Source: Blasia pusilla
Lineage: Eukaryota; Marchantiophyta; Marchantiopsida; Blasiales
Assembly: GCA_050084515.1 (NCBI GenBank)
Contig: CM114275.1
Span: forward strand, 7,254,001 to 7,318,000
Direction of reading: 5' to 3'
DNA: 64,000 nucleotides
This document shows, piece by piece, positions 25,186 through 37,337 of the stretch (its first letter is position 1; each line of letters begins with the position of its first letter). A program made the translations under genes and the position numbers. The notes under the pieces are model-generated. The model had not been told where the DNA came from. It ran no database searches and was given only the letters and a program-made list of their open reading frames with translations.

Positions 25186-26690
25186 TTGCAGGAACTACTA
25201 CTAAGCTCAGATCTACTGTACCATCAATGTTAGGAAGGTGACATGGCGCACAATTACGCACATGGTCCTTCCATACCATACCATACCATACCATACCATA
25301 CCATACCATACCATACCATACCATACCATACCATACCATACCATACCATACCATACCATACCATACCATACCATACCATACCATACCATACCATACCATC
25401 ACGCGCCCCTCCAGCAACAGAATATCGGATGGCAAAACGTCACGCACTCTCAGGATAGTGCGCCCTGCAGTCACATCCAACGTCTTCGATGCCGTCTGCT
25501 GGAAGTAGACATAATCTCCTTGATGAAATCTCTGGATAGTTGGTCGATAACCACCACCCCGAATAGTCGCATATCTCAACCTATCTCGATGATACGCAAT
25601 TTCCAAGTTCTCGAATGCCATGGGCATCACTCTCCGAAACAACTCAACCCTCTTAGAACATGCTCGCATCCATACATCTCGATCATCAAGGTTCAGCACC
25701 TCACCAGCATCTCGACAAATGGCCGCTTGTAAATCTGGCTCTTGGCCATAAAGTAGCAAGTACGGTGAAAAAGACGCTAAGGATGCCTGTTGATGAATCT
25801 GTATCCCATCGCCAACCTGGGCAACTGGAGGTCCCAATCTCCTAGGTGACCTCTCTGCAAGCCATACTTGCGTAAACCCCTCTTCACCGTCTGCACAACT
25901 CTCTCTGCTAATCCATCCACCTCGGGATGATCTGGCAAAGTCGTGCGGTGGTCGATCAACGCCTGATCACACAGGGCCTGGAACTCACCGCGAAACTCGG
26001 TACCCTGGTCTGTCAACACCTCAGACGGTGTGCCATAATGACTCAGCACTCTGTCAAGGAAGGCATAAGCTACTCCCTCATACGCTTTGTTAGGCAATGC
26101 AACCAACTCGATCCACTTCGAGAAGTGCTCGACCATCACCAACACATAACGATTCTGACGCTTCGTCAAAGGAAAAGGTCCTAAAAAATCCAAACTCCAT
26201 CTATATCCTAAGCCTATGATCGGTAATGAATGCAACTGTGGAGTTAGAGCATTGAATGATGCTTGGACCCGATTACACACCATGCATCTTGCAACAAACT
26301 GTTGAACGTAGTCTCCATGCCTCACCACCAATATTGAATCTGGAGCAAGCTGTACGTCCGCTTCACCCCAAAGTGACCCAACTCCTCGTGGGCATGTTGC
26401 ACTAGTCGTGGTTTCTGCGAAGGATGCGGCACTATGCAAACTCTGCCATCCTCCCAAACCCTCAAAACATGTGTCCCCTCCCAACGGAACCGTGTGGCCC
26501 ACTGTAGGATCCGATCTCGCTCTCTAGCACCCACGGTGCTCGCAACGCTGCCTGTACAAAGGTACTCCAAGACTACTCCATCATCATGAATATCTCGGCC
26601 GCTTGTCGTCTCCTCACTGGCCTCGAGATCCAAGGACTCTCCACTAGACCTCGCCATTGAAGTCTCCACACTCTAGCTCTCCATAGCCAA
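25186..26690 (-). pseudogene. integrase of element B
   Basis: Gypsy-type DDE integrase. HHCC zinc-binding part: HEELGHFGVKRTY and RCMVCNRVQ. Catalytic core: SLDFLGPFPL (first Asp), LTDQGTEF (second Asp) and HPEVDGLAERVVQ (Glu), the usual D, D(35)E arrangement, with substitutions typical of a distinct clade. Inserts the cDNA into the host chromosome. A frameshift near 25800 separates two open segments. The C-terminal extension runs through the pentanucleotide expansion to the PHD finger. Confidence 0.85.
25271..25399 (+). repeat. (CCATA)n microsatellite, about 26 units, inside integrase
   Basis: 129 bases of perfect pentanucleotide repeat. In elements A and D the same place has only a short seed (GATGGTACGGTTTGG in D). 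On the coding (minus) strand it reads as repeated Gly-Met-Val-Trp-Tyr with no stop in any phase, so the frame remains open from integrase into the PHD region. Confidence 0.95.
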
Positions 26691-26695
26691 TATGC

Positions 26696-28102
26696 CTAAA
26701 TAGGCTGACGCGTGCCATCCTCATCACTCTCTCCATGCCATCGAGCTCCAAGCGCATCTCGCTGACTCGGGCATGGGTTATGACTCAACCCATCTGCATC
26801 TTGGTTGAGCGTCCTAGGTCTATGTACCACGTGAAAATCATACTCATGCAACAATAGAGGCCATCTTGCAAGCTTCCCTGTAAGCTTGTCGGACTCCATC
26901 AACCACTTCAGTGGTTGATGATCAGTGATGATGGTAAAGGGATTGCCGAACAAGTAACACCTGAAATGCACGACAATCCACACCGCAGCCAAGCAATCAC
27001 CCTCATACGAGTTGTACTTTGGCTATGCAGCGTTGTTCGAGGGGTTAGCATAAGGCACCACGAACTCTCTACCCTCATCATCATGTTGGGTGAGCACCGC
27101 TCCAAGCCCCAACATGCTCCAATCTGTATGCAACTAGAAAGGAAGCCCCTTGATCGGTCTCCTCAAGATGGGCGCGGACGTCAACCTGTCCTTGAGCAAT
27201 TGAAATGCTCGCTCTTGCTCATCCCCCTAGTGCCACTCGTGATCCACCTTGGTCAGCAAGGTCAACGGCTTCACAATCAAACTGAATCCCTTGACGTATC
27301 GCCGATAGAAGTTCGCCAATCCCATGAATGCGCGAACACTACTCACAGATGTCATAGAAGAACTTGCACTTTCATGGATGTAGCTTCAGCCCATGTAATT
27401 CCAATCGTCGAAACACCTCCTCTAGATGTCGCTCATGCTCCTCAACCATGGCGCTAAAGACTACGATGTCATCAAGATAACACCTAGCAAAATCTTGACC
27501 AGCCAAGATCCTATCCATGACCTCTGAAACTCAGCCGGGGCATTATTTAACCCAAATGGTTAGAACCGCCATTGGTACAAACAATCCTTCCTGTGAGGAT
27601 CGATGCCCCAAAATACCGTCTTCTGCCTGTCCTCCAATCTGATAAGCAGTTGATGGTATCCGGCTTGCAAATCCAATGAACTAAAGACCTTTGCGTGACC
27701 AATCGTATCAAAGATCTCCTCAGGGGTGGGCATGGCATACGTATCGGACTTTGTCTGCCGATTGATAGGTCGGTAATCCCCACACATCCGCCTACCCGTC
27801 TAGTTGCCATGCACATCCTTCTTGGCGGGCATGATAGTGGCAGATGCATAATCCCCATGCGACATCTCCACTAGTCCTGCTCCAACCAAGTCCTGGCTCC
27901 TACTTTGAATCAGATCCCTCTCCATATCAATATACCTGTAGGGTCGTCGGAAGATTGGCGTATCACTCGACAACTCAATGCGGATCTCCGGTCCCTTCAG
28001 CATATCCAAATCCTCCATGCTAAACGTAAAGCACCTTCTATAGCTCTTGAGAAATTGATGTATTCGTCCCCGCTCTCCTCCTGTCTCATAAGATCGGCAC
28101 AT
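26696..28102 (-). pseudogene. reverse transcriptase and RNase H of element B
   Basis: RT begins with GRIHQFLKSYRRCF and FRRPYRYIDMERDLI, followed by MCGDYRPINRQTKSD, SSLDLQAGYHQLLI and the catalytic YLDD box (about 27462-27475). RNase H ends with ITDHQPLKWLM (about 26886-26935) and LARWPLLLHEYDFHVVHRP. This is the standard Ty3/gypsy pol order. Several frameshifts and stops are present, including near 27800 and 27550. Confidence 0.85.
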
Positions 28103-28530
28103 TCTCCAGAATGTAGGCAGGTGAATGAGACTGGTGCTCCTGCAACTGCCGTAAGACCCTTAACCTCTCCCAAAATAACCTGGACCGAGTGTCACCCAAC
28201 CCGCTTCCTCGTCTAGCACTCGATTGGCCCTAACATGGCCAACCGGAAATGACCAAATCAATGGTCCCTACCCGCTCTAAGTTCTGCGCCTCCAACAATG
28301 AAATATCCCTCGGTAGAGAACTCTGGTATCCCTGTACCGCGGACGCAAACAATAAGTTGGGAAAACGTAGGCGTAACTAGGCCACATGTCGTAGTGAGAT
28401 GCGCCTCGCAACATCATCACTCTCCACATACAGGTACTGCTGTACTCACACTCATGCCTACAAAATAGCAGCTAACCCGATGCTAATTCCTCCAAAGAGA
28501 TCTAACACTCGAATACCCTCCTCCGGGGTA
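28086..28530 (-). pseudogene. cytosine-C5 DNA methyltransferase, N-terminal half (element B)
   Basis: Motif I is EEGIRVLDLFGGIS (about 28475-28520 on the minus strand), the AdoMet-binding loop of C5 methyltransferases. Motif IV with the catalytic Cys reads ISGWPC followed by a stop and GQS (about 28215-28266). Motif VI reads as an ENVP block (about 28090-28110). The target-recognition part and motifs VIII-X, present in element D, are deleted; the sequence passes into the RT leader near 28080. Inactive as it stands. Confidence 0.75.
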
Positions 28531-29600
28531 CACCACACAATGGGTGTGGTATCCAATGGTGTCATCGTAGCACTCCCTGCTACCTCGGGTTCCTCAGACC
28601 CGTCATGCTCCGGTGCAAACGCCTCGCTCCACGTGGTCTGCATGTGCTCATCTTCCAATCGTCGAAGCTCCTCAGTCGAACCCCACAACGACACCTCTCC
28701 TCCACGGAATGATGCGGCTACCATAACACTCCTCTCCATAGAAATGTCAGGAACGGGAGTATCCTCTGCATGGACATGTCCCTAAATCAAATCACTGGGC
28801 CAAGTGATGGCATTGCTAAATGCTGCTTAGGTTGCCATCTCTCCTGGCTGTTGCTCGATCATTGCACATGTGAATCAAACGGGTAATGAGCTAAGGCGCC
28901 CATCACTTGACTGCCATCCTGGTTTGTAGGACGCTTACTCTTCCCAATAATCCTGGGCGAACCCCATCGGGTATAACATTGCTCCACCAACCAAGACGTC
29001 GTAGGACTCTCCATCAGTCACTATCACCTTGGCTCGCACCACGGACTCATCTGTAGGATATCTTGGGCGAATCCTCACCACGACCTCTTGTCGGGTGATA
29101 TATTGTGTGGTACTTGCTCCACCGAAGGATGTCTGTATCTGGAATGAACAACGCTCCACATCGGCCCAATCCTCTAAATGACGCTTTCCCCAACATCAAG
29201 GGTTGCGCTCCTGAATCCAACAAGACGCGCTGCGGACTAAAAGCTCTACCCCCGGGACTCACCAACTGGAAGACCTCTCCTTGGTTATCCAGCAACACAC
29301 CACGAGGAGAAGCCATGGCATGCTCTATCGCGGGTCTAGCGGGCATCTCTGCCATCCTAGCAATCGTAGCTTGCCATGAATCTGACGTGGACGGCCTGAG
29401 CATCCGCTCCAAGGGCAGGTCCATCACCTCCTCTGCAATCATCTCAAAACATGATGCATGAGCATCAACTGCACGCTCACATAGCGTAGCGGCCAGCCGA
29501 AAAGCCTCCGGCGGGCGTACCCCCCAACGTCATAACTTTGGAAGCAGAAAATAAAGGAGCGCGGTACACAATGGTGGCCGCCCCCAAAAACGTGCTCGAC
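28531..29600 (-). pseudogene. protease and linker domain of element B
   Basis: Retropepsin-like aspartic protease with the active-site motif VLLDSGAQPLMLGKA (about 29190-29235) and the flap-distal ESYDVLVGGAMLYPMGF (about 28960-29010). A linker of about 130 residues, conserved in C and D (AITWPSD; MERSVMVAASFRGGEVSLWG), joins it to methyltransferase motif I. The linker matches nothing I recognise. Confidence 0.75.
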
Positions 29601-29929
29601 ACATGCCCCTCCTAAGCATCAACATTAGGAGTCATCGCACTCGCTTCTCCCATCGCCCTCTGTGCCTGCACACCAACAACATCACAAACTCTCCAGGAAC
29701 TCTGATCCGGACCCATCGATGGGGTCCTTATCGCCTTGGACAACGTGAAAGACTGAGGAAGCCTAGTATGTTTCCTGGCTTCCCCTCGACGTGTTTCCAA
29801 CTTTGCGGCTTATCCACGCGTCATATTTGCGACTGCCTACATTTGGGCAACCCCGCACATCCAACCAGCATCCTCCATATCTTTGGCTGCTCCATATGAT
29901 GTCGATGCCACGGATCTGGCATCGGCTAA

Positions 29930-30960
29930 TCTCAATGCCATAACGGCAATCTGCTCATATAGTTGAGCAGCCATCCTAGCCTCACGCCCGTCATCTCCCT
30001 TGACGCATCTAGGTGGTAGGACTCTACCTCCTCCACGGGCAGCTCCACCACCGTGTCGGGCAACTCAAGCTCCTTGTCCCCCAACGGGACCACCTAATGC
30101 ACGATCTCTAGGCCCACTCAGACTGGCTACTCCCTTTGGTGCCCTCTCTGGCCCTCGGTCCGGACGTAACTCATGATGTAAACTGAAACACCTGGCGCGT
30201 GTATGACCATACCTCTGACAATAGTCATAGTGATAACCTCCTAGTGCAGCACCATCTTCGCAGCTGATGATGGGCTCCACCACATGACCAACAAGTAATA
30301 GTTGGCGGTTGCTGCTGAGCCGCATATGAAGGCTCAGGTCTCTGTGGCACGGCCTCCCTATATCCTCCCTGAGCTTGTGATGCCACAGTCGACCTATTTT
30401 GGAGTGCACGTTGCTGCACAGGTGGTGCAGACAATCGCGACGGCTCTCACTCAGAACCCATGGTGGCTACGCTCTCCTCCACCATGTAGAGCCTCCACGC
30501 CTCGATCTCACGTGCATATCTTTGAGAGAACTCATGGTAATCGTCCATGGGCGCCTCCTCTAAATGTTGGAACATACCATTCCATGCTATAAACAGATTG
30601 AACTCTCTAGAGTTCATGGCCTGCTGGGAGTCGCACCAACTCCTAAACTCTGCTATGAAATCGTGCAACTCAATCGTACCTATTGCATGTGAAAACCTAC
30701 ACGGTCCTCTACCCCGATCGTCCATCTAGTACGCCCAACTGGTAGGACCACTCCTCTACAGCCTCCCCCTTGTCTGACAATGACATAGAAGGAGGTTGAG
30801 GTGGTCCCTCACGTGGAGACCCTCGAGACCTCGCACCACTTTGCGTAAAACCTCTAGAGCTACTCTCGGGTTCTCCACCTCGCCTCTCAAAGTCCCGAAC
30901 AGACGCCGTGATGACCCTTGTGCCCCTCTCACCCGATCACTCTTGCCTCGCGAGTAATCC
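29930..30960 (-). pseudogene. gag of element B
   Basis: Capsid-like region (AIGTIELHDFIAEFRSWCDSQQ, in two parts; MFQHLEEAPMDDYHEF) at about 30500-30710, then two zinc-knuckle remnants (CWSCGGAHH; YDYCQRYGHTRARC, first Cys changed to Tyr) near 30180-30290 and a Gly/Arg-rich tail. Frameshifted. Confidence 0.7.
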
Positions 30961-31409
30961 CTCAATCACTCATCCCAAACATGTGGCACTCGATCTACAC
31001 TCTCCCTCCCTAAGACGTATAACAAGAGGCAACAAGTGTCGTGGTGCGGCAAATCGACGAGGCTATCATCTCGTCGACAACCTACCCTCAACTCCAGACA
31101 TCCCACACAAGTCCATGTCCCCTAAACCACATATGTAAATATTGCTCTCAGCATCCACACACCCAATATCCCCAAATAAACTACCAAAATCCCAGAATCT
31201 CCCACATGTGCAGGATAAAGGACCTGAATGGGTAACCTGAACACATGTCGATATCACTCCTAAGCAACTGCAAATCTCGACCCCAACTCGGTCGTGGAGA
31301 CAACTCCTCTAATCAGCAAGTCATACTCCTCCCGTACTGACGCTGCTCAAAACTCCTCGGTAGACAGTGTGGGTTCCAATGACTATGACAGCGACAACCG
31401 CCGCCGGCG

Positions 31410-32486
31410 TGGCGGCTGGTTTAGGGTATGAACAATTTCACCCTAAAAATCACCTAGTAATGGTAATTTTGCAAGATTGACCATAACTTTTTGCTCGCAA
31501 TTCCAAATTGTGCACTGTTTGTTGCACAGCGTGCACAACTTCACGATCTATAGCAGCGTCAACAAATATTTAGAATCAGACATTTTTAGTAAAAATTGAT
31601 GGGGATTGTCGTAAAACCCAATGTCTCTTTCTTCTACAAAAAATTCGGCTGCGTTTCCGCGCTGATTTCCCCCAACGAAAATGTAAAACCTGTAAAAATA
31701 CAAATCAGCAAGCTACATGGTGCTCTTGAGAGCATCGGAATGGGGCAACCCTCCCCCATAATCAGTCCCTATCAGAAATTGGGTAGCGCTTCCGCGCGCC
31801 ACTCTTCCCACGAAAAATCAGCAAATGCAAACAACAATCAAAGAAGCCCTTGCTTCGGTGAGCACTCCCATGAGCCGCTGAATGGGGAACACGGTCCCCA
31901 ACCTGCAAAAATAGCAAGTGACCAGCGAGCTCCCCCATGAAGCTCTCTCACTCTTTGATTCTCTCTTTGTAAAGTAAGATCCAATCTCTCTCTCAACCAT
32001 CTCACACCATAGCTCTTAAAGGTGTGCACTTTCTTTCATGTCAAACCAAAACCACTCTCCTAATGAGAGGCTTGGCTTACACATACAAGCCAAGGGACCA
32101 TAGCTCCTCCGCCTTATGTCAAGAGGTTCAACAAAGAGAGAATGAGCTCTCAAACTCTCTCTCCTTGAGGTATATCCCTCCCCTCTCCCAAGCTCTCTCC
32201 ATGGTTACCTATTCTCCCAAGTCCCCTCCTTGGCTCTTGACCTCATGTAGGAGGTCAATGTCCACTTACCAAAAATAGAAAGTCGATCATATACTCAAAA
32301 TAGTACTTACCTAAAATAGTAGGTTCCTCAATATGGCTCCAAATGAGCCGAAACGAAGGGGAAACCTACTCTCTCAGATTTCCCGGGGCCTCAGCAGGTT
32401 TGTAGCCTCGATCTTTTGAGCATGTCCTCCACTACTCATGAAGGCGCTCTACTAGATGTTACCGATCTATCCTAAAAGATATGACA
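31410..32486 (-). repeat. 5' terminal block A1 plus leader of element B
   Basis: A1 (32486 to about 31969) starts TGTCATATCTTTTAGGATAG and is similar to A2 at the 3' end and to the 5' end of element C. It continues without any block B into a leader (31968-31410) also shared with element C (40958-41530). No B block occurs between the 5' end and gag. Confidence 0.7.
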
Positions 32487-34100
32487 TGTGTCAATTGCGT
32501 AAAGTTACGCTTTTTTGAGGTTAGTGAGGGACCAATCTTCAAAATAATCTCAAACAAATGTTTAAAGGGATCTGCTTGACGAGAAACCCTCTATTTTCAC
32601 AAAAATAGCCACGGTAAGGAGACTAATGGGATCAACAAGACAATAGCCGCAAACTATACTGGTGTTAACGAAAACCTTACACATCCGAGAGATGAGCGGG
32701 ATACTTCCCATGACCTTAACAAAGGTAAGTAACTTCCAATTTAGGCAGGGTCTCAAGGCAGGTTCCATCAAGAATATTGGTACCAGTGTGTGAAACAACT
32801 GCCGTAAGGAAGCTGTTTGATGAGAAACCCTACATATTTGCTGAAATAGCCACCGTAAGGTGACTAACGATTCCATTTAGATAATAACCTCCGAGTGGGC
32901 CAAAAGGTAGTGGTCATACACATATGGGAGCTGAGCGGACTTCCTCAAGGTCCCAAGTATGGGTTCCAAAAAAGGCAGGTTCTGCAAGACTATAGGCGCC
33001 AACAACCGTATATACTAGCCGACAGCTATTGTGTTTAATGTACTTGTTCGAACAAAAAATCCTTCATATGCACAAAAAGGGAGGTCGTAAGTGTGTAGGA
33101 CCAAGGTGTGTCTATTAGATGGTGTGCATGTAGACAATAGCCACCAAGACTTTACCTCCCACTCATGTCCTAGCTCCCTAGTACTATTATCTCCCCAAAA
33201 ACTGCGTCACTTGTAGATTTAAATTTAAGAGTTTCTTGTATGAACTTCCCGGTTCCTTATATGTTGACCGCGGCTATTGTGCGGTTAGGAGATCTCAAAG
33301 TCGATGAGATTGGAGGATAGAAGCGGAGTGATAAACCAGTTCCAGACTTCTTTGTTATATCTACATGGCGGCTACATTTCCACAACTCAACAGGAGGATC
33401 ACTATCCTGTACTACGGTTAGCAGATCTCGAAGTCGATGAGACCGGTTTATAGAAGCGGCATGAATGTTTCATACGTTCACTTTGAGATGATCCGAAACA
33501 AGTTCTATTTCCAATTAGTCTCTTTACGATCTGATCAGCCTCCAAATTTGCAGTAAACACATAGTGAAGATCATGTCCGTATCAAAAAGTGAGCGTTGGC
33601 TAAGGTTCGCTATCAGAAAGTGGGATCGTGTTCGTGCATCGAGAACTGCTAGTCTCAACGCGCACGCGGTAGGTTGAAGGGGGTGTTGTGACCGCAGTTC
33701 ATGGAGGGGCAGTACTTTAAGATCGTTCACATCGCCTCTTTCAAATATACTCCTCTTGTAGTCTCTGCTAAGATTTCCTTGCTCTGATTATCACATTCTA
33801 GTGCATAGATTTTAGGGTACATTCTTCATTCCTCCCTCATTGCCCCGTGTAGACTATTCAACTATGTGTGGCGCACCCCTCTATCTGCAACTTCTGAAGC
33901 AAGAGGTGTACATATGTGTTCATTGCAAATAGCATTTTTGGGGAAATTTAACCAAAAATTTAGAGTCGCAACCCATATTTCCAATATCCATTCAGACCTC
34001 TGACCTGCATGGTAGAAGACGCATACAAAGGAGTGAGCATCGGCGAGTTGGAAGGGGCACAAGGTAAGTACAAGAAGGGAGGTCTTCCATTCATTTTTGT
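32487..34100. repeat. diverged internal repeats, no gene recognised
   Basis: Two similar segments begin near 32571 and 32812 (TTGAYGAGAAACCCT, then AAATAGCCACSGTAAGG), about 241 bases apart. A second pair lies near 33285 and 33424 (AGATCTCRAAGTCGATGAGA). No protein similarity was recognised. Confidence 0.5.
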
Positions 34101-34223
34101 TTGCTTGATTGGGTTTAGGGTTTTAAATTCGAGGTTGCCCTCCCAAATTAATCCTAGTAGCCTCTAGATCACAGTAGTATGTTAGTAAGGTAGAAAAATT
34201 TAGTTCCTCAAAATTTCTGCCAA

Positions 34224-34405
34224 AATTTCGGTTTCTAAGTTTTTTTGCGACAATCTGTGCTCTCAAATCAAAATCTTGGTTTCTCAGCTTGGTGCGACAA
34301 ATCCGTGCCTCAGCCTTTTTTGCATCAGCCAAAATCTTTGTCTTTGAGTTTGTTGCAACAAATTTAGTGCTCGCCAAGCAAAATCTTGATTCCTCAAAAT
34401 CCTTA
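34224..34405. repeat. diverged minisatellite-like array
   Basis: Four degenerate units of about 45-60 bases starting near 34224, 34268, 34329 and 34379, each with CAAAAT(C/T)TT near its start and most with a GCRACAAAT-like core. Confidence 0.5.
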
Positions 34406-35519
34406 GGCTTAGAGCTCAAACGAAAATTTGAGTTTTTGAAACTGCCCAAAGATTCCCTCTTCATTTTTAAGATCTCTAGAAAATCCATTTCACTAAGTTT
34501 TCTCACTCTCTGTAGTGATCATTCAACTCAGCAGCAATATCACCATCAGCCGCAACTAAGAGGGATATTGACGGAGTGCGACGTCTCCTCCAAGAACACC
34601 AGCACCGCACCAGATCTGCTCTTGCAGATTTTCTCATCCAAGCTCGGGAGAGCAGCAACTGTTGCAGATCCGAAGCTGGAGCAGCTGCTGCAGTAGGGGA
34701 GCGCAATTTTGGGATTTGGGTCTCAGAAGCTACCTCTCTTTTCTGTAAGGGAGCTGGAGGCGTATCTTATGGAAGACCTCCTTGGTCGATTATGGCCACC
34801 TCTTGCGGTTCCAACGATCTCTAACGGGATCCCACATCAATAGGAGCTCGCCAAAAATAATCTCGTTCCTACATTCGTTAGAACGAAGATGCGTAATGAT
34901 ATGAAGAATTTTATGAAACCAGGCGATGACGCTCACCGCACATAGCTAAAGCGCAGATCAAATCCCGACTCCGAAGCTGTGATGATCATGCATAAGCTTC
35001 ACCAAAATGGTCTTGAAAGTGGAGAACTTCCACCTTGCGTTCACTTTGGTGGAGTGACAGGAGTCGAGTGTGAATACCGTATTAGCATTACCATTGGTGC
35101 CAACGCAAATTCCAAGGAAGAACGGTTACAGTGACCTTCACTAGACACAAAACCACCACGAGGACAAACAAATTTGAAGCTCCCGTTGAGCGCAACGATG
35201 AATATTGGAAATCTCTCTGCACTCACGCTCTGCACAATGCACTACCCTTAGTGCCCATAGATCTTTGTAATTGCGTAGCATTTGAAAGTGTTTATATCTA
35301 TCTCGAGAAAATTGCTTAAGCAGCCCCCTGCAAAGTTACCGTTTCTAAGGCAACCCCTTGGGTACACTACATCGACGTGAAGTCATTGGGACACACTTCA
35401 GGCTGGCATGGCCAACAGCAGTGATCAATCTTGAGAACTTCTCATTTTTTCTCTTCTCCCTTGATTTGAACTCGCAGACACGTAGCTAAATATTTCCTTA
35501 TGTCCTCCGTTTTGCTGTG
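34406..35519. other. degenerate sequence, possible transposon end at 35317
   Basis: Only short frames, none recognised. The block 35317-35360 resembles 18985-19026 next to the MULE relic (GCRGCCCCYTG, RGTTAYCGT, CTARGG), so a second DNA transposon may begin here. Confidence 0.35.
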
Positions 35520-35559
35520 TCAGGTGACAATATGTGTGATTAGAAGGAGAACCTTCAAA

Positions 35560-36627
35560 ATGGAGGGACGCATCAACTCGAAAGAGGCTTAGGAGGAGTA
35601 TAAATTAGCACTGGATCTTGAGACCAAAGGTAAACTTTTTAATTTCCACATGCGACTGTACATCGTGGACTTCCCTATAGTATCTGTTGGCCATTAGATA
35701 TATCTTTAAGCTCCAACTGCAATGTGCAAACTGTAAGTAAATGTTCCTTTAGCCTTAATGGGTATTGAGGGTCTTTGGAAGGTTTCTTGGGCTGAATGTG
35801 TCAAAGAAATGGTTAACTAATTCTTAAGCACATTCAACCCCGATACTTCAGAGGGGGTAATTCGTCGGAAGTAGAACAACAATGTATAAGAGTACGATTC
35901 GTGTTTGTCGCCAGAGCTGATTGCAAAGGCATTTGAGTTTTCCAATGTGAGAACCTACCTGTCAATGGAGAGACAACACACAAACCACGAGGAGCCAATG
36001 GTGTATTGTAAGTACCTCACCAAAATAGAAAAGAACAACCATGGGTACAAGCACTGCTACGTTGTGCCTTAATCTTTTAGGCTAATCCTTACTCAGTTGA
36101 ATCGTTGCTTTCATATGAAATCAAATCCCGAGTGTATTCCTGCAAACATGCTCTCTATGGCATGTCGTGGTTGGAAAGGTAGACCGGTAGATTGGGCCAC
36201 CTATGTTTACCACAAACTATTGCTTGATATTAAGGTTGTTTTACGACCTCGGACTGAGAAGGAGAAGTTGAGAGAGAGTGGTGTTGGTATGTTGCTGACG
36301 ATAATGTTCGAGCATGGAGATGACCCACCTGATTGTGTAACCCTGGTGGTTTCAAATGCATTCATTGTCCCCCCTGGTATGGAACCAAATTTGATGTATC
36401 CGGCTGCTATACGGCAGAAGGATTTGGGGGTAATTAGAGCCACCACATGGTCACGTCTACTTGAAGGAACAAGGCATAGCCTCAAAGGCAAAATTGCATT
36501 GGATTCAGCTGCAGCTTTTGCTTTTGCTGAGGAAAATACAAAATGCCTCTTAATAAAACTGAAAATTCCTGAAAGTAGGAGGAAAGGTACTAAGGGGACC
36601 CAAACTCTAGTTGATTTGGAATCTTAA
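35560..36627 (+). pseudogene. transposon-like ORF, unrecognised
   Basis: The best part is 36097-36627: a 176-residue frame with MACRGWKGRPVDWATYVYHK and LRESGVGMLLTIMFEHGDDP. Upstream frames to about 35760 look related but contain stops. The W/F-rich N-terminal part and the VDWATYVY segment faintly recall the putative plant transposon proteins often found in plant repeats, but I cannot name the family. Not a confident host gene. Confidence 0.4.
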
Positions 36628-37337
36628 GAGAACTCAGACTTTGCAGACCCTCCCCACAAGGCAAGGAGAAAGAAAAAAAGCCCATAAGCAACATGGTATT
36701 CACAAAGAAGATCCAGAGAGTACATCACCTAAGGTAGGTTAATATGTCCCTAGTACTAGTTTGGGTTAATGAACGTAGGATTTTTACTACAATGATTTTT
36801 AGTCTCTCTGCGTCTCTTTCATATTCAGCCAATTTCTACATGTTTGTGCTTTATAATACGTCCTTACCTCTTGTGCTTCTCTTTCCTGTAAGGCATATAT
36901 TTTATTCATCTAAATTCTCCATCTATGTGCCCACTCAACTAGACTTCTACATATAAGAGCACAGGAAATGTGTGCCAACGAGCCGAGGCTTAAAAAACAG
37001 CGGAGTTGCAGGTTGAATCTTAGTCGATGGCTTATTTGTTGTATGCCATGGCGGCTAAATGTTTGTTTTCACTAGGTTCCTTGAAGTGAGTACGCACTCT
37101 CACATCCGCCCTCATGGTAGGTTGGGATACCATGGCGTCTAATTGTTGTTTGCACTGGGTTACCGACTCATACATACTCTTTATATCATTAAGGTGTGTG
37201 AAACAAAATCGCAATGTAGACTTCCGGAGAGAAGCAAGGGTTCTACATTATCAGATGATCAACTAACTACATTCTAGGGCGCAACCGTTTTTGAGTACTC
37301 CACATGCTTTGGCAGTGAAGTTTTAGTCTCGAATCAC

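Larger units (their letters stand above)
24087..32486 (-). mobile_element. element B: gypsy-like retroelement with methyltransferase and PHD finger
   Basis: The most complete element (8.4 kb). Reading 5' to 3' on the minus strand: terminal block A1 and leader, gag, protease, linker, N-terminal part of a cytosine methyltransferase, RT, RNase H, integrase, PHD finger, a G-rich tract (24851-24859), then terminal blocks B1, A2 and B2. The methyltransferase has lost its C-terminal half: the ENVP motif (about 28100) is followed almost at once by the RT-proximal region. Outer ends are TGTC at the 5' end and GACA at the 3' end. Multiple stops make it non-functional. Confidence 0.85.

Noticed and set aside
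25238-25732. Plus-strand frames rich in His-Thr-Ile-Pro-Tyr
   Set aside because: They are read-through of the CCATA microsatellite, opposite to the integrase/PHD frame of element B.
24087-32486. Classifying element B as a DIRS/Ngaro element outright
   Set aside because: The termini look like split direct repeats, but the integrase is a DDE enzyme and no tyrosine recombinase was seen. It is reported as an anomaly only.
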